DNA of 64,000 bases from positions 45,385,455 through 45,449,454 of the forward strand of contig CM053799.1 in the NCBI GenBank assembly GCA_028671895.1, read 5' to 3'. The stretch is from Oenanthe sinensis (Eukaryota; Streptophyta; Magnoliopsida; Apiales; Apiaceae). The translations under genes and the position numbers were made by a program. The notes beneath the pieces are model-generated. The model was not told the origin of the DNA. It searched no databases and worked only from the letters and a program-made list of their open reading frames with translations. Shown piece after piece: positions 23,031 to 35,403 of the stretch (its first letter is position 1; every line of letters begins with the position of its first letter).

Positions 23031-26000
23031 TGTGGTAGCACAAACTAATACTATGCTTACAACCACTGATGGGCCTGTGGTTAACATGATTGTTGGTGAG
23101 GCTATTGCTTATGAAACCAATGACGGGTATGTTACCTACAACCCTACACTACTTTCCACTTATCTGTCAAATGAATGGTTGATTGATACTGAAGCTAATG
23201 TACATATTTGTACTGTTATTACTCTGTTTGTATCTTATCAACAGATTCAAGGAATGATAGTGACGATGGGGAATGCTAGTGATGCTCAAGTACTTGGAGT
23301 AGGAAACGTGGACCTGAAGTTTGCTTCTAGGCGTGTTCTATCATTTACTAGAGTGCGTCATGTTCCTAACATTCGTAGAAATATAATTAGTGGAAGTTGT
23401 TTAGTTAGAAATGGTTTCGAACTTTCTTTGAAGTATAATAATGTAGTTATTACACATACTAGTTTATTTTTTGGCAAAGGTTACTTGTCTGATGTTTTAT
23501 TTTTAATAAATATGGAGCCTGTTTTGGGCAGTTTTATTAATGATAATGTTATTCCTTCTGTAAATTGTGTTGAATCATCTGATTTATGGCATTCTCGTCT
23601 TGGTCATCTAAATTTTGGTGCTCTAAAGAATATGATGAATTTAGAGTTGATTCCAAAGTATGCCATTGAAAAAAAATCTAAATATCAAGTATGTGTGACT
23701 GCTAAACTAACTAGGAAACCCTTTCATAACGTTGTTAGGGATTCAGAAGTATTAGACTTAGTACACACAGACATATGTGAATTTAGTGGTGTTTTGACTA
23801 AAGATAATAAAAGATATTTCATTACCATCATAGACGATTGTAGTAAATACTGCTATGTTTATTTACTTAAACATAAAGATGAAACACTAGATAAATTCAT
23901 TATGTATACAAATGAAGTTGAAACAAAAACTGGCAAAGTACTTAAACGTTTGAGGTCGGATAGAGGTGGAGAGTATACAGGTATGTCATTTAATGAATTT
24001 TGCAGAAGCAATGGTATAGTTCATGAAGTGACTCCACCATACACTCCTGAGTCTAATGGGGTGGCAGACCGAAAGAACAGAACATTTAAAGATATGATTA
24101 ACAGTATGCTAATTAATTTTTGGTTGTAGGGAGAGGCTCTGAATACGGCTTGCCATATTCTGAACAGAGTCCCTCTGAAACATATGGACAAGACACCTCA
24201 TGAATTATAGAAAGGCAGAAAGGCTGGTTTAAAGTATCTTCGTGTGTGGGGCTTCCTTGCAAAGGTACTTGTCCCTGAACATAAGAGAAAGAAACTGGGG
24301 CCAAAAACTGTTGATTGCATCTTTCTGGGCTATATTGAAACCACTACCGCTATGAGATTTTTAGTGTTAAAATCTGACATAGATGGGATAGTGGCCAACA
24401 CTATAGTTGAGTTTCGTGATGCAACATTATTTTAGAATGTGTTCCCTATGAAGACTGGTATACCTCAGGGTATTTCTGATGATGATCCCACTCGCACATC
24501 GAGTTCCATTCCTGATCATGTGGAAAAGATGACAAATGTGGGGGTGGATCCTGCTAGTAGCTCTACTCCTAACGAAGTAGAGGAACCTAGAAGGAGTAAG
24601 CGTGCAAAGGTGGTCAAGGACTTTGGAAGTGATTTTATCACTTACAATGTCGAGGACGAACCTTTAACTTTTCGACAGGCCAAGGATTCTGCGGAGTCAA
24701 GGCACTGGAAAGGCACTGGAAAGAGTGAGATCGACTCTATTATTTATAACGGAACATGGGAGTTGGTTGATCTCCCTCATGGGTGTACTACTATAGGATG
24801 TAAATGGATTTTCAAAAGAAAGATGAACCCGGATGGCTCAATAGATAAGTATAAGGTTAGGCTGGTAGCTAAGGGTTTTAGGCAAATAGAAGGAATTCAC
24901 TATTTTGACACATACTCTCCTGTTGCAAGAATGACAACAATTCAAATGCTTATAGCATTGGTTTCCGTACATGGTCTTATCATCCATCAAATGGATATAA
25001 AGACAGCTTTTCTTCATGGTGATCTTGAAGAAGAGATTTATATGGATCAATCTGAGGGATTTGTTGCTTCTGGCAATGAGAGGAAAGTTTACAAATTAGT
25101 CAAATCTATTTATGGCTTGAAACAAGCTCCTAGAGACTAGCATAAAAAGTTTGATGAAACTGTTTTGACTTCTGAATTTTTGGTTAATGAAAGTGACAAG
25201 TGTGTCTACTATAAGGTTAAAGGAAATGAAAAAGTGATTTTGTGCCTATATGTGGATGACATATTGTTGTTTGGAACCAATATTGAGATTATTAACGAGA
25301 AAAAAAAGTTTCTTGAAAAGTCACTTTGAAATGAAGGATATGGGTGCTGCTAATGTGATTCTTGGTATCAAGCTGACTCAGTCAGCTGATGGAATAACCT
25401 TGTCACAATCTCATTATATAGAGAAATCTATACTTGAGAAATATGGTTATTCAAATTGTAGAATCGCAAGCACGCTATATGATTCAAAAGTTTCTCTTGT
25501 CAAGAATAAGTCAGGAGTACATGTGTATCAGTTAAGGTATTCTCAGATTATTGGGAGTTTACAATATCTTGTTAATGGTACTAGACCAGATATTTCATAT
25601 TCTGTGTCTAAGTTAGCTAGATATACAAGCTGTCCAAACAAGACTCATTGGGATGCTCTTGATAGAGTGCTTAGATATCTAAAAGGCACCATCTACCTTG
25701 GTTTGCACTATAGGAGGTTTTCTGGAATGCTAGGGGGATATAGTGATACAAGTTGGATAGCTAAGAAATCTGGTTCCAATGGTGTGACTGGATATGTGTT
25801 TACCCTTGCGGGTGGAGCTATATCTTGGAAGTCTGCTAGACAGACTATTGTAACTCGGTCTACTTTTGAGGCTGAGTTGTGTGCATTAGATGCCACGGGG
25901 ACGGAGGCTGAATGGTTGCATGGACTTATGTTTGTAATTCCTGTAGTAAGCCAACCGCTTCCTACTCTTGCTGTTCATTGTGATAGTCGTACAACTATCG

Positions 26001-26229
26001 ATAAGATAAACAGTAAGAAGTATAATGTGAAAACCAAAAGATAGTCCAAGTTAGACTAAAGTCTATAAGGGATTTGGTGTCTGACAGGATCATTGCTATT
26101 GAGTTTATTGGAACTCAAGACAACCTGGTTGATCCTTTAACTAAGGGACTTGAGCATGCTGTTGTCTTTAAGTCGAGGTTGGGGATGGGACTGACAACCC
26201 ATTTTGAGTCATCAACAGCGGGAATCTAA
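23014..26229 (+). pseudogene. pol: Element B pol polyprotein, degenerate
   Basis: Copia order. The protease region has its motif altered (WLIDTEANVHI near 23180, lacking the usual DSG). The GAG-pre-integrase motif is SSDLWHSRLGHLNFGAL (about 23577). Integrase has HTDICEF and RSDRGGEY. RT has RLVAKGFRQ, HQMDIKTAFLHG and YVDDILLF (near 25247). RNase H has a TFEAELCALDA segment near 25865, and the tail is NLVDPLTKGL. In-frame TAG codons lie at 24127, 24208, 24433 and 25138, with frame changes in an A run near 25300 and near 26040. Inactive. Confidence 0.88.
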
Positions 26230-26768
26230 TACACCTGAGAGGAGATCCCTCGAAGTGTATTCAATATGGTAATAACAAGTTGTGAGGGTGATTCGGTAGT
26301 ACCTCTACTACAATTATATAGATACTCACGTATCTGAGTCTTTCCCCTGTAAACCTCAAGAGGTACTGTAACTACTAGTTAGCAAGAGGTTTAAGAACTC
26401 TGAATGGGGTCAAGTCATGAGATGAGATGTTGGCAGTACATCTTTGGAGATGCCCAGCTAAGCGAATGTTATTGTGTGGTCGCAATTAGAGGATAAGGTT
26501 ATTCCTCGAAGCATTCGACGAACAGGATCGAGACATGACCATTAAAGTATCAAAGCCGTAGATTAGCATCATAGCCTTTAACTTGTCGTCGTCTATGGAG
26601 TGTGGTTACACACCAACGGATAAAGATTCAAGGTGAAACATTCCATCTATATCCGGTAGCCATCGAAGTAGAGGACTTATGAGGGTTCAAACCTTGACGG
26701 GTACCCACTCTGAAAAACAAGTCATGAGAAGAACCTGATATGCATTTCTGTATGGATTTGTGGGGGAT
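26230..26768 (+). other. Element B 3' untranslated region and polypurine tract
   Basis: No ORF. It is less AT-rich than the surroundings and ends in GTGGGGGAT (about 26760-26768), the polypurine tract directly before the 3' LTR. Confidence 0.75.
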
Positions 26769-27923
26769 TGTTAGAAAATGGAAAGTTTAAGACATATTTT
26801 ATATATGTTCTTGATGTAATTTCCGGAAACTAACTATTGGAGGTTGTTCCTTGCTATGAGGACTTAAACTTTCATGTTTGGATCTAAGACATTTTCATAG
26901 TGTAACCCATAAAGAAATTGAGTTGAAGTTGCTTGTTTGAAATGAGTTATGTGGGGTTTGTCCCACATTGAATTTGTAAAGGAAGGATAATAAGTTTATA
27001 TAGCATCTTGTGTTAGTGTTGTTTACAACTACTAGTGTAAGTAGAATGCTTATGTCACATGATGCTATTGAGTACTTTATATCTTTTAATTGCAAATTTA
27101 TTTGATTTATTTATATTGATTATTTAATATTAATATTAAATATATTGAGTAAGGATTATTTAAATAATCAGACTCTATATATATTGTAATATTAATATTA
27201 CTTAATCTGAATAATGTAAGTAACAAATAAAACCCATCTTGCAAAACTCTATTTTCTTTGTAAAATTCTGCATCCCACATCGAGTTGAATAAGAGAAGAG
27301 CAACTCAAGATGCCTATATATTGAGGCGTGCACATCTATTGAGGGGAGCATCTAGCTTGTGTGCCTCTTGCTTGTACCTTGCATAATTAAAAAATAAATT
27401 GCATAGGTTGTCGGGCAAATTGAGGTGTGCCTCTAGCTTGTGTGCCTCTTGCTTGTACCTTGCATAGTTAAAAATAAATTACATAGGTTGTCGGGCAAAA
27501 TGAGGTGTGTCTCTTTCTCCTACCTCGCATATATAAAGTGCATAGGTTTTTTTGGTGAACTGAGGTGCTAGTCGTTGTTGAGTGCTACATATCTGTGGAC
27601 GAAGTACTATGTGCTGTTTTATCCTGGAAGTGATATTGCTGTAACCCAACACAGCGTAGTGGGGCAATAATCTCTTCATGAACAGTCAAGACTTCTTGCA
27701 AGGTTTGGCGACTCAACAGTTGTTTGGTTCTATCAGTGTATGTGTAAAGTTTCTGTTAAACCTAAGTATTCTATATTTTCTCTTGTCCTTACAGTTACTA
27801 ATTTATATGTCTTGTTTTACCTTCGTGCTTTGTTTTGTTAATTGGTTTAATCTGCCTGTTCTTGTTAAATTGTTTATATAACTGTCCCATTGTTGTCTGT
27901 AGTTTTTAATTATGCCCCCAACA
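26769..27923 (+). repeat. Element B 3' LTR
   Basis: 1155 bp, same sequence as the 5' LTR but with two tandem units (about 27347-27508) instead of three and scattered substitutions. One substitution (27679) breaks the 15-nt complementarity found for the 5' LTR. Confidence 0.93.
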
Positions 27924-29100
27924 CAATAAAATCTCATGCATCATTTTGAACCACCATGCCAATCGAAAAAAAATAAGGCATTCTCCCCTACTGAAACATC
28001 AACATTCAATTTCATAGTTCTAACCTCAGGTGCATTCCACCTCACTACTTCATGTTATGTTTGTACTGCACTTGCATTCGGTTTCCCTCTATGATTTTTT
28101 TGAGCTGATCTCCATTCCTCGATTTGCTGCCTACTCCACCCCATTGCTACAGCTAGTGTGAGGTTTGCATTTTTCCATACTTTTTTATTCCGAGCAAACC
28201 GAATTCCATATAGAACTCCTGCAATCTTGATCATACTTTCATGTGAATCAGTGATTAACCTCTCGAGCAGCCATTGCGGAGTTGACTCCATTTGTCTCAT
28301 GTCAAAAGATATATTCTCCAACTGCCAACATTCATCTGCAAATTTACAATTGAAGAAAAAATGAAGTAGGTGCTCTACATCAGTATCACACATTGGACAA
28401 ATGATAGGAACCTGAACCCCTTTGCCTCGGAGCAGATTACGCAATGGTAAATTGTTCCTACATATTCGTCAAAGAAATATCTTGATTCTGTGTGGTACTG
28501 CAAGTCTCCAAATCCTCTTTCAGCCCTTTGACAGAGGAACATTACTACTACCTTGAACTTGAGATTGTCAAAATTTGTACCCTCCCTAAACAGTATAGAT
28601 GCCATCACTCGATTCAGCCCAAGTAACTCTGTTACTTATTTGATTTTGTGGAATTCGAGTTGAAAGAATAGCTCTAGCATCTGCATCATTGAATGAACTT
28701 TTAACTTTCTCCACATCCCAAGCCTTCTCATTCTGAACAAAAAAATCACAGACCTTTAAACTCCTGTTCGAAGCATTGTATTCTTGATCAACTACAAAAT
28801 TTGGTCTATCTCGAACCCATTGATCTCTATATGCTTCAATTTCTCTCCCATTTCCCAGAACCCATCTAAATTCTTTCTTCAAACTCTCTTTCACCCTCCA
28901 TATGCCTGTCCAGACAAAACTGGCTCCACAATCACATGACGCTTGCAGAAAGTGTTTTTGAGGGTAGTACCTTGCTTTAAAAACCCGAGCAACTAGAGAA
29001 TTCGAATTATTAATAAAACTCCAGCAATGTTTTCCGGGGAGAACCCTAAACCTCCTTTTCCTTTTGACATATTCATATTTTTCCAAGCCAATCAGTGTAC
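27924..29100 (-). mobile_element. LINE fragment, RT zinc-binding end and start of RNase H domain
   Basis: - strand. About 29086-28586 gives the region after the RT core (GKHCWSFINNSNSLVARVFKARYY and VWTGIWRVKESLKKEFRW). About 28444-28055 gives the zf-RVT domain with CPMCDTDVEHLLHFFFNC. The last part (about 28050-27924) begins the RNase H-like domain. Frame breaks occur near 28590 and 28450 and within the RNase H start. The RT core is missing upstream, as in 5'-truncated LINEs. The right end near 29100 has a short direct repeat GTACTCCATCAATATTT. Confidence 0.8.
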
Positions 29101-29885
29101 TCCATCAATATTTGTACTCCATCAATATTTAATCATCATTTTCTCAATTTTCTGAAACAAAAATTTCGGAAGCAAGAAGCATGAGGGAATAACATTGGTT
29201 TAACACCTGTAACACTCACGTAGCATCAATCATAAACAATAGAAAATAATAGTCCATGCAAAGACTACAATTAGAATGTCGAGTGTTTAAATAGTTGATA
29301 CATTCTAAAAAGTTTAATAGATGAAACCCATATATATTAGTTAAGGTTTGCTTAAGTGAAAAAACAAATGGCATCCCTATAAATATAAATATTTATAATC
29401 TATCTTAAACTTGTTCATTAAAATCTTTGTATTGCTTACACAAAAGTGCTTTTTATATTTAAATTTAAAAATATATAGTGAAAGAAACTTCTAAGAAAAA
29501 ATAGTGAAAGGAATATAAAAGGTAAATTTGGTCATAATGTATTACTAGGGCTCCTCTTTATACTGTACGTGACATTTAGCATGTACTCCGTAGCATTTTA
29601 TTGCTCTTCGTATCTGGTGCACCCACATGATCATTAATGTACTCGCTCCGTCTTCAATTACTTGTCCTTGTTGTTTTTTACAGTTAAGCTAACTAATTTT
29701 TTACTATAATTTCAAAATAATATATAATTCTAAAAAATCAAAATTTTATATTATTAAAATCTATATAATCTACTTTAAAATATATATTTTAATTTTTTAA
29801 AAGTATAAAAGAATAATTTCTAATTTGTAGTCAAAAATTAGTCAATGGGGACGGAGGGAGTATATTTAAATATTTAGTTACAAAT
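29101..29885. other. Intergenic, AT-rich
   Basis: No supported gene. It contains a GGGACGGAGGGAGTA-type sequence near 29848-29862, typical of Stowaway-like MITE ends. An opposite end (GTACTCGCTCCGTC near 29639) would give a roughly 225-bp MITE at about 29639-29863 flanked by TA, tentatively. Confidence 0.45.
29639..29863. mobile_element. Stowaway-like MITE (tentative)
   Basis: The left end TACTCGCTCCGTC and the right end GACGGAGGGAGTA are inverted repeats of the type found in Stowaway (Tc1/mariner) MITEs (CTCCCTCCGTC...). TA bases flank both sides. The interior is AT-rich with no ORF. Confidence 0.6.
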
Positions 29886-29888
29886 TTA

Positions 29889-30255
29889 GGGGTCGTTTGG
29901 TTCGGCACTTTTAGGTATCAGGTACGAGTTTAATTCATTCCAAACTCAGGTGTTAAAACACATAATGGGGAATCAAATAACTTTATTACTTTTATCTCTA
30001 TTTATAAAATCAAATGTTAATTTTTAAAATAAAATTTTTATAATGATGTTTTTTAATGTTAAATAAATAATAGTGATTAATTTTTCGTATTAACTGCACA
30101 TATTTTTTTATTTATTAAATTATATATATTAAATTAATAAATTCATTCTACCATTGAACCAAACACGTGATATTAGAAATGATATTTTATCATCGTATCA
30201 GCTTAACCCGATTATAGCTTTCAACCTCATATCACTGTATGAACCAAATGATCCG
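29889..30255. mobile_element. Tourist-like (PIF/Harbinger) MITE
   Basis: 15-bp terminal inverted repeats: GGGGTCGTTTGGTTC at the left, and a right end whose complement is CGGATCATTTGGTTC. TTA trinucleotides at 29886-29888 and 30256-30258 serve as target duplication. 367 bp, AT-rich, no ORF. Confidence 0.8.
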
Positions 30256-30258
30256 TTA

Positions 30259-30896
30259 GTAGTACTGTTTGGGCTCGTATAAAGATAATTTATATTGACC
30301 TTCTAATTTGACTCTACACTTTGAAATTTTACTTTCGTTAATAGTACACAGGTTATTGTTAATACTAAATGAATCTGAAGTTACATTCACTCATTTCTTT
30401 CCTTTATAAATAATTTACCTTTTATAAATTATATATATGTTAATATATAAATAAGTTATAAAAAATTCCAAACAAATTAATTATGATTTTACAGGATATA
30501 CATCTATTTAAATATTAACTATTTGAATGATAAATATTATTTTTAAATTATTAACATTTGACCCTTTTGTACATTTAATCATATAATTAAAATGATCATT
30601 TTCAAATTTTATTTATTATGAATAAAATTATTTAATGTATAAAAAATTATAAAAATAATAATTCTAATTATATGATTAAAGTCTTTAAAATATTTGCAAA
30701 TATTAAATAACAATCCTATTTTAAATAATAAACTTAATTAACTTATTAGTTTGCCTCGTAAAATACTCGAATTCGGTTAGATAATAATTGAGCCAAACTT
30801 GATCTCGAACTATTCGAACACTTTATCGAGCCGAAATCGAGTTTTAAATTATTGGGATCGTAAGACTCATGAGCTTAGTCGAGCTTGTATTAATTT

Positions 30897-30964
<68 letters not shown>

Positions 30965-31473
30965 TACATATTTATTTATATATTCTAATATAAATATTCA
31001 TTATTTATGTATATTTTTTAAATATTAAATCTAGTTGAACTCAAGCTGGGTTCAAAAAATTAAGTTTTTACTAATATTTTGTAAAATTGATTAAAACTTT
31101 TGAGCTGAGTTCGAACATATCAAACTTTTATCGAGGAATTTATAATTCAGTTTGAGTTCGAACGACTCGGTTCGATTGTCAATCCTGTATTAATATATAC
31201 TCCTTTTATTACTTTTTATTATTCATTTTAGGACTTTTTATATAGACCAATGAAGTGTAGTTAATGCATTTTAATCTGATTAATAATGTTATAATTTTAC
31301 TTTTATAACCTTATAATTTAATGTGTATATAAAAAAACAATGTTATTAATGGAGGGGCTTTTAATAGAATATTACTTATTAAATATGCTTTGAAATATAA
31401 AATGACAAATAAAAAAGAATTTGAACACACAACAAGCCCATACTTGTTTAACAGGCCCTAAACAGCAACCAAA
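30259..31473. other. Intergenic, AT-rich, with a (TA)n tract
   Basis: No gene. A perfect (TA)n microsatellite of about 31 units lies at 30900-30961. The flanks (about 30760-30850 and 31030-31180) have repeated TTCGAAC / GAGCTTGA-like words common in old plant repeats. Nothing else could be identified. Confidence 0.65.
30900..30961. repeat. (TA)n microsatellite
   Basis: About 31 uninterrupted TA units in AT-rich intergenic DNA. Confidence 0.95.
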
Positions 31474-32018
31474 ATGAATAGACATCGGCTATTTCCAATA
31501 CAAAGCAACTACATTTTCAAATTTCAACCCATCAAACACCTCTACTCTGCTAACATAGTATCAATCAAACTCCTGTTTGTTCATCATAAATCTTCTTGTA
31601 AGTTTTATGCAGGAAAGTGTTTGATACATGCGAATAGTGCAAGGAGTCAAGTTCATGCACAGATTGTGAATTTTGATACTGCAGTAAATGATGTTCTGTA
31701 TACTGCATTAGTTTATTCATATGGTTATGCTCTTCTAGACATGCATGCCAAATGTGGAAGAGTTGAGGATGCAAGAAGGGGTTTTGTCTTCGTGCCTGTC
31801 AATAATGAATTCATGGATTTCAATCTTGATGGATATCAGGATATGGAAATATAGGAAAACCAGTAGAAGCTCTTGAACTTGAGCAGAGTATGCAAATCAG
31901 TCACCTTGTTGAGCCCAATCATGTGACTTTTCTTACGCACTTTACGCTTGTGGACATGCATGCTGGATTAGTTGCCAAAGGGAAACAAATATTTGGAGAA
32001 GTTATGAAAGCAGAGTAA
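31474..32018 (+). pseudogene. PPR-protein fragment, decayed
   Basis: Read with one frame change near 31850, the translation contains pieces of a PLS-type pentatricopeptide repeat protein: CLIHANSARSQVHAQIV, ALLDMHAKCGRVEDARR (matching the PPR signature ALLDMYAKCGxxxDARxxF), PVEALELEQSMQ, VEPNHVTFLTHF and HAGLVAKGKQIF. Full PPR genes are more than 400 aa and usually intronless. Here only about three repeats remain, several repeat-defining residues are missing, and the reading frame is broken. ATG 31474 may be fortuitous. It is probably a dead duplicate of an organelle RNA-editing factor. Confidence 0.75.
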
Positions 32019-33474
32019 CAAGATTATTAATTTATCATGGATTTTATCTATGTGCAAACCCTCTGTACAATTTTGTAAATTGGCAAACATGGATAACTTC
32101 TCCCGAAATAGAAAAATTGAAACTATTTTTCTAGATTGTCTTGTCAAACTACATCGTTTCATTTAATGTTCTGCCTAATCTAGTACATAGGAAGCCTGAG
32201 AGTATGTCTTCATCTTTCAGGGAATGGTTCCTTTGATAGGTTTGTGACCTAGGTTGTTACGACCATTGATCTTTCTTGGTCCCTAATTGAAAAGGCCATT
32301 GATAGCAGTTTCTGTTAGGGCGATTGCTTAAGTTTTGTATTCTAATGATATTGTGTTGCTTGCATTACTGCATTGCTTAACTGGAATTATTTTTTATATT
32401 GCTGAATTTTTAGGGATCGTTGTTGTCTTCTCTTATTTATCAGAAACAGTTTGTTACCAAAGTGTGGAGAGTCTCTACCTAGGTGGCCCGTTGTCTTCTG
32501 GTTGCATTTTGCATAATCCATCTTTGTGGAATCAGCAACAACATTTAAATTTTCACTATTTGAGGTATGTTTTATTGTTTAAATGTATTCTGCAATCCGG
32601 TCCATCTTTTGAGTATTATTGGGCATGATGCAACTTGGCAGAAAAGACCAAAATAAAAAGGATTATCATCATTGTGAGTTTTGTCAACTGGTTTATCAAT
32701 CTCTAATGCTTGTCGTTTCTGAGTCCTTGTGCAGTATATTTATGCTGCTTTGGCAATTTTCTATTTGTTTTTGTTAATTTCAATCACTTGATTTCAAAAT
32801 ACTCGAATACACGATTGTCTTGACGGAGAGCTCTTGTTACCGAGAGTCCGAGAGCCCGAGAGCCAGGGATATTTACTTCAATTATACTGTTAGGGATACA
32901 AGTAAATACACTTTTTTTTGCACAACAAAAATATTGAATACCTTTTTAGCTAATCATTCAACTGACAAAGCCAAGATGCTCTTTGCCAGATGCAGCATGA
33001 ATAAGGTATCAATCCAAAGTGGCTTTTGTTACATTATTGAACAATTATTGATTGTTGATTAGAACGAGTATCTAGATATTTTAATCACATTACATTAACA
33101 AATGTCACCTCTTCATAAACCATTATCAACAGCTAATTAAAACTAACTACAAGCATATAGAAAGTAATTCGAAAATATTCTTAATTTGTTAAAATATTAC
33201 ATTATATTTAAAGTTTTCGAAATTTTTAAAAATAAATTGATGCAATTTGTAATGGAAATTATTATACTGGCAAGACGCGAAGTTGTTCATCCACAGTGAC
33301 CTGTTAGCTGGCAAAACTAAATTTTCTTTTTGTGTCTATATATGTAGAAGTTGTTGCATCTAATAAATAAAGTATTCCTGGTATTTGCTTGAGTTGTCCG
33401 CTAAAGGTAACAGAACTCTAAAGAATTTAACAAGAAAATCAAGAAACCAAGAGAAGGAGAAGAATAATCGAAGG
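32019..33474. other. Intergenic, upstream of the TAXIMIN-like gene
   Basis: Open frames of under 100 codons at 32335-32628 and 32820-33062 have no recognisable domain and are not called. The last part includes a TATA-like CTATATATG (33336-33344), about 130 bp upstream of the TAXIMIN-like start codon, a plausible promoter. Confidence 0.55.
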
Positions 33475-33860
33475 ATGTGTGGTTCAGGAGATAATGATGA
33501 TGATTGTCAATGCAGGCCTCTGGGGTTTCTCTTGGGTTTGCCTTTCGCTTTCGTCGCTCTGATCCTCTCCCTCATTGGAGTTGTCATCTGGATTGTTGGG
33601 TTAGTTCTCTTCCTCTATGTACAATAAATCTATGCACACAGATTGTAGTTGATCATGGATTTTGTTTTGGTAAAATTGTGTGTGTGTTGAGACTAGATTG
33701 ATGATATTGATAAGGTATGTGTGGCTATGGGTGCAGGCTGGCATTGACATGTATATGTCCATGTTGTTTGTGCGTGACGGTCATAGTAGAGCTAGCACTT
33801 TGTTTGATCAAGGCTCCTTTTTCCATTATCAAGTGGTTCACTAAGAAGATTCCCTGTTAG
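33475..33860 (+). CDS. TAX: TAXIMIN-like cysteine-rich signalling peptide
   Basis: Two exons, 33475-33599 and 33737-33860, with a 137-bp GT-AG intron. The 249-nt CDS gives 82 aa. Start MCGSGDNDDDCQCRPLGFLLG. Residues about 16-40 form a hydrophobic helix (LPFAFVALILSLIGVVIWIV). The second exon gives the cysteine cluster CICPCCLCVTVIVELAL and ends in IKWFTKKIPC. The CRPLGF start, WIVG at the exon junction, the CICPCCxC block and the terminal WFTxxIPC are the conserved features of plant TAXIMIN peptides (TAX1/TAX2). In Arabidopsis these affect lateral organ separation, and they were first found as regulators of taxane and other specialised metabolism. Known members localise to the secretory pathway or plasma membrane. 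The gene is intact with all conserved Cys present, so it is likely functional. It is the only small peptide gene in the window. Confidence 0.93.
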
Positions 33861-34895
33861 ATTTTCGGCTTTTCGTTCTATTGATTACCCTGCAGATGGT
33901 TATGATCCTTCTTTATTAGTCTTGTTAATATTGTTATAGAACCTACTGCATATCTTTAATTCTTTCTTTGTTTAGTTCATAATTATCATATGAAGGGTAT
34001 ATTTGTTTGTGATCGTTTAGGTACCTTTATTCTTTAAAACTTTCATCATTCAGTTGCATATTTAGTTGAAATATAAAAGCAAACATTGGAAGTTTTGTTT
34101 TTCCTTCTATATCCATGGGAATTGGGAAAGATATGCAAGACATGTTGCGAAGAAAAACACCTATATTTGCGAAGCTATGGGTAGGGGATATCCTGCTCCC
34201 ACAACTTCATGTTGGTGAACTCATATCCTTTTTAAGTTCAAAGAATTTCATTTCGATTTTCAGTCGAGCCTCCATTGATCAAAATTTGCAGAGGATTTTC
34301 GGGGAAAAGAGGTATTTGAATGGAGTACAACATATAAAACGCTTGTAGATTCACAAACAAAGTTCAAATATGAACCATGAAAGATCATCCCTCTATTGAG
34401 GGAGCTAGATATTTCTCTGGTATATACGACAGCCTAGGAATAAAACACAATCAAAATTCTCGCTAAAATTTTTATTAGAAATTGTTTCAGAGTTCAGACC
34501 TTTGGACGTCCGCTGTGTAGACGTTGCAGCAACTCTGTAGTCCGATTAGTAAGTACAGAGCAGATTATTCTCAAAAAGGTCAAAACGATCCATTTCACAT
34601 TTTTTTTAATAAGTTTTTACATGCATTCGAAATCTCTCCAGATCGGTTCTGCCAAGTTAGGAACTATGCAGTTTTGTAAAAACTCGCTTGTTAAGCAACT
34701 AAGGGGCCCCGACGCCATATGAAATGTTCGAGAACTTACTACCTGATTGTGATCTTCTGTTAATCAATGAAGACACGGAGCATTAGGTACACGAGGACCA
34801 TCAACATGTTACTTTACAGTAAACGTGAAATACACTGATGTTCAGCCACTATAACACGTATCATTACACTGATGTTATCGACTACACGCTATGTT
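33861..34895. other. Intergenic, downstream of the TAXIMIN-like gene
   Basis: Contains the gene's 3' UTR. An open frame at 34115-34348 (77 codons) has no recognisable domain and is not called. No other feature seen. Confidence 0.55.
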
Positions 34896-35318
34896 ACTCT
34901 GACTCGGGTACGGAGTGTCGGACACGACACATATCCGAATGTCCAACTCGAAAAATCTAAAAATTGGGGATACGGGTACACTGTCCAATTTTTGGACACG
35001 GGTGTGGGGACACGATACAATATATTAATAAATATGTATGGTATGCAAGACACCTTAACAAATAGAAACAATAAAATTCATATTAAACACTATTTTGTAA
35101 AGGACTTTGCAAATTAGGCGTATTTTCTACTTATATCTCATTTTTGTTCTTTTCTTTTTTCTCATATATTTATCTTGAATCATTAGATTGACTCATATGT
35201 GGTCTTGAAGTTGGTCAAAGTGTCCACATTTCAGTCAAAGGATCCGACACAAAATAAGTGTCGTGTCCGAGTGTCCAAGTATCCGACACGGGTACGGCGA
35301 CTGAAACAGAAGAGTCGG
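34896..35318. mobile_element. Inverted-repeat DNA element with GGACACG words
   Basis: The left end (CTCTGACTCGGGTACGGAG then GTGTCGGACACGACAC, 34896-34935) is matched in inverted form at the right end (GTGTCGTGTCCGAGTGTCC then CGGGTACGGCGAC, about 35261-35318). A further internal GGACACGGGTGTGGGGACACG is near 34994. GACAC/GTGTC subterminal repeats suggest a hAT- or MULE-type MITE. No ORF and no confirmed target duplication. Confidence 0.65.
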
Positions 35319-35403
35319 AGTAATATAGACTACACGTATCATGTGAAGAAAGAAGCTTATGCAGCTACAGAAATTTCAAGAAAGTTAAAGAATTGCAATC
35401 GAG

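Larger units (their letters stand above)
20853..27923 (+). mobile_element. Element B: Ty1/copia retrotransposon inserted in a LINE
   Basis: LTRs at 20853-22087 and 26769-27923 begin TGTTAG and end ACA. Perfect 5-bp target duplications CAATA flank them (20848-20852, 27924-27928). The flanking LINE reading frame continues across it. gag and pol are in copia order but carry several stops and shifts, so the copy is inactive. The LTR pair is visibly more diverged than that of Element D, so the insertion is older. The usual initiator-Met primer site is absent (see the primer-region entry). Confidence 0.95.

Noticed and set aside
31474..31854. Functional PPR gene
   Set aside because: Only about three repeats, a frame change and stops; far shorter than family members.
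32335..33062. Two short open frames (97 and 80 codons) upstream of the TAXIMIN-like gene
   Set aside because: No recognisable domain, ordinary composition for non-coding AT-rich DNA, and no splice-compatible partner exon found.
34115..34348. Open frame of 77 codons after the TAXIMIN-like gene
   Set aside because: No family match and no supporting signals.
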